From Symbiodinium natans (Eukaryota > Sar > Dinophyceae > Suessiales > Symbiodiniaceae), in the NCBI GenBank assembly GCA_905221605.1, contig CAJNDS010002484.1:238188-302187 (forward strand): DNA of 64,000 nucleotides, written 5' to 3'. This document shows, piece after piece, positions 59,699 to 64,000 of this stretch (positions are counted from its first letter, which is position 1; each line of letters starts with the position of its first letter). Both the position numbers and the translations under genes were made by a program. Below the pieces are notes generated by a model. It did no database searches and was not told the origin of the DNA. It saw only the letters and a list, made by a program, of their open reading frames with translations.

Positions 59699-60133
59699 GA
59701 GCTCGCGGTCGGGCTACACTCGGCCATCCTCTACGGGCACGCCTCGGCAGAAGTGGTGGCCATTTTGGTCGAAGCCGGGTCGGACATCAATCAGCCAGCG
59801 CAGCCCAGCCTCTGGAGTCCTTTCGGCCTCGTGTGCGCGTTCCTTAGCCTGCGGCACCATTGGCGGCCCTCGGCCTTAAGCACGTATGCCAGCAACCTGG
59901 CAGGGGCCACGCCTTTGATGTGCAGCATCCTCAGCTGCTCTTTCGAAGCCGCGGCCGTTCTGATCTCAGCGGGTGCGAGCTTGGACCATTGCAATGTGAA
60001 AGGAAAGACTGTGATGGACCTTGTCACACACACGGCCGCCCCAGACTTTGTTTATAAAGCACTGAGCGGCTACCCTGCTGCCTGTGAAGCAGTGGTGGAG
60101 GAGTATAGTGAGAAGCTTTGGATCAGCATGTGA
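59699..60133 (+). CDS. Ankyrin protein F, last exon
   Basis: gtcgag|GAG (or ttttag at 59685) to the stop TGA at 60131-60133. Encodes ELAVGLHSAILYGHASAEVV, AILVEAGSDINQP, then TPLMCSILSCSFEAAAVLIS and AGASLDHCNVKGKTVMDL: two or three ankyrin repeats and a short acidic C-terminus ending KLWISM. Phase 0 joins 57685, though a further exon between is possible. Confidence 0.85.
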   Translation, partial: ELAVGLHSAILYGHASAEVVAILVEAGSDINQPAQPSLWSPFGLVCAFLSLRHHWRPSALSTYASNLAGATPLMCSILSCSFEAAAVLISAGASLDHCNVKGKTVMDLVTHTAAPDFVYKALSGYPAACEAVVEEYSEKLWISM

Positions 60134-60480
60134 TGTCAACATGTTGACAAAGACAATTTCGTTGTCGATCTTTTATGAGTTTTCTAAGTATTTACATGTT
60201 CTAATGAGCAGCAAGCAATCTCCCTCTGACGTACAGACGTTGGGATGAGTGGCACGAGCATTTTGATGCTTCTTGCCGAGGGCAGCCTGCATTGGGTGGA
60301 GTTGATCGACTGCGTTTTTCCGGCCACGTAAGCGGCCCCATGCGCAGCTATGAATATCGTGAACTTCGCGAAGCGAGGTGATGCGTTCATTCCCAATGTT
60401 CCCAGACACTTCCAGCATTGACTTGCTGTACTTTCCAAGCCACTTTTACAAAGCTGTAGGCCTCTGCAGCCTCAAGTTTC
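60134..60480. other. Probable 3' untranslated or intergenic sequence
   Basis: Follows the stop codon; no motif seen. Confidence 0.4.
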
Positions 60481-60486
60481 TGAACC

Positions 60487-60650
60487 AAACCCTAAACCCT
60501 AAACCCTAACCCTAAACCCTAAACCCTAAACCCTAAACCCTAAACCCTAAACCCTAAACCCTAAACCCTAAACCCTAACCCCGAACCCCTAAACCCTAAA
60601 CCCTAAACCCTAAACCCTAAACCCTAAACCGTAAACCCTAAACCGCAAGC
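60487..60650. repeat. Telomeric tract (CCCTAAA)n
   Basis: About 23 units. Confidence 0.98.
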
Positions 60651-60692
60651 CCTGAAGCTCTGAGCACTCGTGCCCCGAACATGCCTTGACAG

Positions 60693-60755
60693 ACGGTGGC
60701 GGCTGCACTGACGGCGTTGCGTGCTTTCAAGGAGGACTGGCGAGAGGCACGTGGC
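60693..60755 (+). CDS. Gene G exon, unknown protein
   Basis: ttgacag|ACG to CGTGGC|gtagg. Encodes TVAAALTALRAFKEDWREAR-G, helical, phase 0. Flanked by CCCTAAA and TTTAGGG. Confidence 0.6.
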
Positions 60756-60929
60756 GTAGGGTTTGTTTAGGGTTTAGGGTGTAGGGTTTAAGCCCCGAAA
60801 CCCTGACGCCCCAAACATAAACCTTGAACCCGGAGCCTTAACTCCTTCAGCACCAGAAGCCCTGAAACCTAGGTCTGGGTTTCTGGGGCCCTTCAGCCCT
60901 TAAACCCTGAACACCCGTCAAGGGGGCAC

Positions 60930-61345
60930 AGGCCTAAACCCTAAACCCTAAACCCTAAACCCTAAACCCTAAACCCTAAACCCTAAACCCTAAACCCTAA
61001 ACCCTAAACCCTAAACCCTAAACCCAAAACCCTAAACCCTAAACCCTAACCCCTAAACCTAAACCCTAAACCCTAAACCCTAAACCCTAAACCCTAAACC
61101 CTAAACCCTAAACCCTAAACCCTAAACCCTAAACCCTAACCCCTAAGCCCTAAGCCCTAAACCCTAAACCCTAAACCCTAAACCCCAAACCCTAAGCCCT
61201 AAACCCTAAGCCCTTATAAGCCCTAAGCCCTAAACCCTAAACCCTAAACCCTAAACCCTAAACCCTAAACCCTAAACCCTAAGCGCTAAACCCTAAACCC
61301 TAAACCCTAACCCTAAACCCTAAACCCCAAACCCCAAACCCCAAA
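60930..61345. repeat. Long telomeric tract (CCCTAAA)n
   Basis: Over 400 bp with CCCTAAG, CCCCAAA and indel variants. Confidence 0.98.
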
Positions 61346-61386
61346 CCCGAACCCTCAAATCCTGAACACCCTATACACGCCGGAAG

Positions 61387-61450
61387 CGGAGGCCGTGCGG
61401 GCCCAGGCGGCCCGCGGGCTGGAGAGGCGGCTGGACTCCCTGAAGTGCCC
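61387..61450 (+). CDS. Gene G exon, unknown protein
   Basis: ccggaag|CG. Encodes EAVRAQAARGLERRLDSLK, ending at a GC donor (AAGT|gcccttt) or at GT 61464. Strongly charged helix. Confidence 0.6.
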
Positions 61451-61463
61451 TTTTGGGAATCGT

Positions 61464-61622
61464 GTAGGGTTTAGGGTTTAGGGTTTAGGGTTTAGGGTTT
61501 AGGGTTTAGGGTTTAGGGTTTAGGGTTTAGGGTTTAGGGTTTAGGGTTTAGGGTTTAGGGTTTAGGATTTAGGGTTTAGGGTTTAGGGTTTAGGGTTTTA
61601 GGTTTAGGGTTTCGGGTTGAGG
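61464..61622. repeat. Telomeric tract (TTTAGGG)n
   Basis: About 21 units. Confidence 0.98.
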
Positions 61623-61959
61623 GTTGTGGGTTTCTGTTGTGTTAGGAGCCATTGCCGCCCCAATACGTGAAGCACGAAGCTTCGCTCAGTTTCTGAATGA
61701 TGGTTTTTTTTGGGTGTGGTGTAGGGTTTGAGGTCTAACGTTTTTTCGGGATCTGCAGTTCAGTCCGGTAGCTTCTTTTAAAAGTGGCAGGGGGGGTCGA
61801 AATTCATCGCATCTAGCGTGAAATGGGAGGGGGGGGGGGGGGTGGGTGGTGATAGATGCGCGGGATTTTCGGAGAGCTCCGCGATCGCTCCATCTGCCGC
61901 AAAAAGCGGTATATTCGACAAGACGGCCTAGGCTTCTCAACAGCACATGCAGGGTTTCT

Positions 61960-62255
61960 GTGAGAGTTTGGCGTGGATCTTGAGGTCTTAACTCGCGGTC
62001 TGCATGAGCACGTGTCTGTACGTCTTTGTCTCAAGCGCGTGTTCTGGAGAGCTCCGCTGACCGGGATCACGATCTCCATGAGCGCATGCTGCTCCAAACA
62101 TGCCGTTCATACTCCTTTCTTCCCTCGATCGTGTGTTTTGGGAGCTCCTGAGGTCCAGATCGCGCTACCTCTAAGAGCGGACGTTTCCTCAACGTTGGGA
62201 TTGCGTGGGGATCTTGAGCTTTAGATCGCGGTCAGTGTGAGTGCGTGTTCGGTCT
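61960..62255. repeat. Diverged direct duplication
   Basis: gatcttgaggtcttaactcg at 61977 and gatcttgagctttagatcgc at 62211 begin related segments. ttctggagagctcc (about 62041) and ttttgggagctcc (about 62137) are also similar. Non-coding as far as seen. Confidence 0.55.
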
Positions 62256-62450
62256 TCCTTAGCGCATTAGGCACAATCACCAGGGCGTGAATCTCGGCTA
62301 GCTTTCGTTGTCCTGGAACGCATTTTCTGTAGTGTCATATTGTGTAGTATGTATCTTGATCAAAAAACGAAGAAACTATGCATAAACATAGAGTGCAACT
62401 TAAAGTATAATACATAACATTTAGTATCTAAAACTAAATAAGTAACTAGG

Positions 62451-62451
<1 letters not shown>

Positions 62452-62491
<40 letters not shown>

Positions 62492-62512
62492 TGCTATATA
62501 TATATATATATA
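62452..62512. repeat. (TA)n microsatellite
   Basis: About 60 bp of atatat. Confidence 0.98.
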
Positions 62513-62659
62513 AACCTACTACAAAGAAGTAGTATTATGAAGGAGTAAATAGCCCAAGAAAGGTACGAGCTCCAAAAGATGCCAATGGCACCACAGCGGG
62601 TAGCTCAGCCTTTGGCAGCAGCAGCTCTGCCGATTTTTTTTGCGAGCAAGATTCAGCAT

Positions 62660-62715
62660 GTTGGGGTTTTGGGGTTTGGGGTTTAGGGTTTAGGGTTTAG
62701 GGTTTAGGGTTCAGG
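62660..62715. repeat. Telomeric tract (TTTGGGG then TTTAGGG)n
   Basis: Short G-strand block. Confidence 0.94.
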
Positions 62716-62751
62716 GCATTTTGGGGTTTGGTGGGGTTTCCGGGTTCGAAG

Positions 62752-62811
62752 TGTATGAGCTGCCCGAACCCAAACAGCTGGCCTCCAAAGAGTGCAGCGC
62801 CCGAATGCACT
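62752..62811 (+). CDS. Gene G exon, unknown protein
   Basis: ttcgaag|TG to CACT|gtgaa. Encodes YELPEPKQLASKECSARMH. Confidence 0.5.
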
Positions 62812-62974
62812 GTGAACGCCGAAACCTGAGCTCACCCTTGACCGCCCTCCAGCAAACCCCTCCAGAAAACCTCAGCCCAAGAGCCCAAAATCCTCGACCC
62901 CCCCCCTTCAAGCCCTAAACCCTAATCCTTAAGCCCAAAAACAGATCCTTATGCCCTGTGCAACAAACTTGCAG

Positions 62975-63050
62975 CCAAGCGCGAGCCAGTCTCGGATCCA
63001 CCCGGCGCGTCCTGCGGGACCGTGTGGCCGTGCTGGCGCTTCTGCTGCAG
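62975..63050 (+). CDS. Gene G exon, unknown protein
   Basis: cttgcag|C to CTGCAG|gcctc (GC donor). Encodes QARASLGSTRRVLRDRVAVL-ALLLQ. Joins 63157 in phase 0. Confidence 0.6.
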
Positions 63051-63156
63051 GCCTCTTCTTGGAGGTTTAGGGCGTTTAGGGTGTAGGGTTTAGGGTTTAG
63101 GGTTTAGGGTTGTGTGTGTGTGTGCGCGAGATCTTGTTGTGCTCTTGCAACCTAAG

Positions 63157-63276
63157 GGAGTGAGGTCCTTGGAGGACTTGCGGTGGGTGCAGTTCGGGTT
63201 TACGGCTCGAGGAAGTCCGGACGAACTCACGTCGGGCTTGGCTTCGGTTGGACTGGACCTGGGGCTCGGCTGGGAC
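63157..63276 (+). CDS. Gene G exon, unknown protein
   Basis: cctaag|GGA. Encodes GVRSLEDLRWVQFGFTARGS, then PDELTSGLASVGLDLGLGWD. Ends at GT (GACT|gtggc) to match the phase of the next exon. No family recognised. Confidence 0.6.
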
Positions 63277-63294
63277 TGTGGCTTTAAAGTTTAA

Positions 63295-63489
63295 GGTTGG
63301 GATGTTCCCCCTTATACTAACAGACTATAACAGACTAACAGTCCTTAATCGTACTCCCTATAAAAATCCCTATTAAGGTTGGGATGTTCCCCCTTATACT
63401 AACAGGCTATAGCAGACTAACAGTCCTCAATCGTACTTTTTATTGTAATCCCGATGAAGGGCTGTTAGTATTGGGGGGAAGATCCCAAG
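63295..63489. mobile_element. Family a element with duplicated left arm, ending at an exon
   Basis: ttgggatgttcccccttata occurs at 63298 and again at 63379; one right arm (gggctgttagtattgggggg + aagatcccaag) closes it. The next open frame starts directly at its end. Confidence 0.85.
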
Positions 63490-63580
63490 TTGAAGGTGTA
63501 AACCGTGTGCCGCCAGATGAAGTCTTCCGGCGCTTTGCCAATATGCTAGGCCAAGCAAAGTCTTACACTTGCGAAGTCTC
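63490..63580 (+). CDS. Gene G exon, unknown protein
   Basis: Directly after the element end (atcccaag|TT). Encodes EGVNRVPPDEVFRRFANMLG, then QAKSYTCEVSG. End not fixed. Confidence 0.55.
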
Positions 63581-63604
63581 GGGCTCTGAGCCCCCAACCC
63601 TAAA

Positions 63605-63785
63605 ACCTAAACCCTAAACCCTAAACCCTAAACCCTAAACCCTAAACCCTAAACCCTAAACCCTAAACCCTAAACCCTCAACCCTAAACCCTAAACCCTA
63701 AACCCTAAACCCTAAACCCTAAACCCTAACCCTAAACCCGAAACCCTAAACCCGAAACGTTAAACCCTAAACCCTAAACCCCTAA
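63605..63785. repeat. Telomeric tract (CCCTAAA)n
   Basis: About 24 units. Confidence 0.98.
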
Positions 63786-63832
63786 ATCTTCAACCCTAAG
63801 CCCCCCAAAGCCCACGGCCCACCTCCGCAAAG

Positions 63833-63896
63833 CCGGAAGAGGCCTTGGCCGACCTGCGGCTTGGCATGGAGACCAGGGGGGCGGAGGCGCTGAAAT
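63833..63896 (+). CDS. Gene G exon, unknown protein
   Basis: gcaaag|CCG to AAAT|gctca (GC donor). Encodes PEEALADLRLGMETRGAEAL-K, resembling the 61387 exon in layout. Flanked by CCCTAAA and TTTAGGG. Confidence 0.55.
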
Positions 63897-63898
63897 GC

Positions 63899-63937
63899 TC
63901 AGGGTTTAGGGTTTAGGGTTTAGGGTTTAGGGTTTAG
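63899..63937. repeat. Telomeric tract (TTTAGGG)n
   Basis: Five units; window ends shortly after. Confidence 0.97.
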
Positions 63938-64000
63938 TCAATTTCCGGTTTTCTGGTGGATAGTTCAGCCCACCGGTTCGTACTTTCAGAGATGCAGGCG

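Noticed and set aside
60173-60438. Minus-strand frame downstream of ankyrin protein F
   Set aside because: No recognisable motif; position fits 3' untranslated sequence.

Overview
This window looks like nuclear DNA from a dinoflagellate alveolate. The coding sequence is broken into very short exons (24-100 nt) on the + strand. Introns begin GT, GC or GA, end in AG, and the next exon almost always starts with G. Hundreds of interstitial plant/dinoflagellate-type telomere repeats (CCCTAAA/TTTAGGG) fill the introns. The recognisable proteins also fit: an EF-hand voltage-gated cation channel, a calpain-like protease and ankyrin-repeat proteins. No prokaryotic operon signals, rRNA, tRNA or CRISPR array were seen. 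Protein names come from motif recognition by eye; no database search was possible.

Layout. 1-0.5 kb: poly-C and a trinucleotide palindrome. 2.1-4.3 kb: a calpain-like cysteine protease with a complete C-H-N triad. 5.3-8.5 kb: exon-like segments of unknown genes, one with a degenerate EF-hand. 8.6-10.9 kb: CT-rich, C-rich and G-rich low-complexity DNA. 12.9-15.1 kb: isolated exon-like pieces, one with a membrane helix. 15.5-22.1 kb: a six-transmembrane voltage-gated cation channel with two C-terminal EF-hands, reconstructed from 19 short exons. 23-34.3 kb: about 20 exon-like segments of unrecognised, helix-rich proteins. 34.5-51.4 kb: a string of ankyrin-like micro-exons separated by telomeric tracts and inverted-repeat elements, with a higher-order satellite at 48.5-50.8 kb. 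53.3-60.1 kb: a second ankyrin protein whose N-terminal part has HET-like motifs, ending at a stop at 60133. 60.7-63.9 kb: exons of a further unrecognised gene that probably runs out of the window.

Between the exons three repeat systems interact: telomeric tracts, two families of ~100-150 bp terminal-inverted-repeat elements whose ends look like splice sites (introner-like), and simple sequence arrays. Most exons that have telomeric tracts close on both sides have CCCTAAA upstream and TTTAGGG downstream, so flanking introns could pair in the transcript. One telomeric tract sits inside an inverted-repeat element between two copies of an 11-bp sequence, which suggests telomeric DNA was inserted during break repair.
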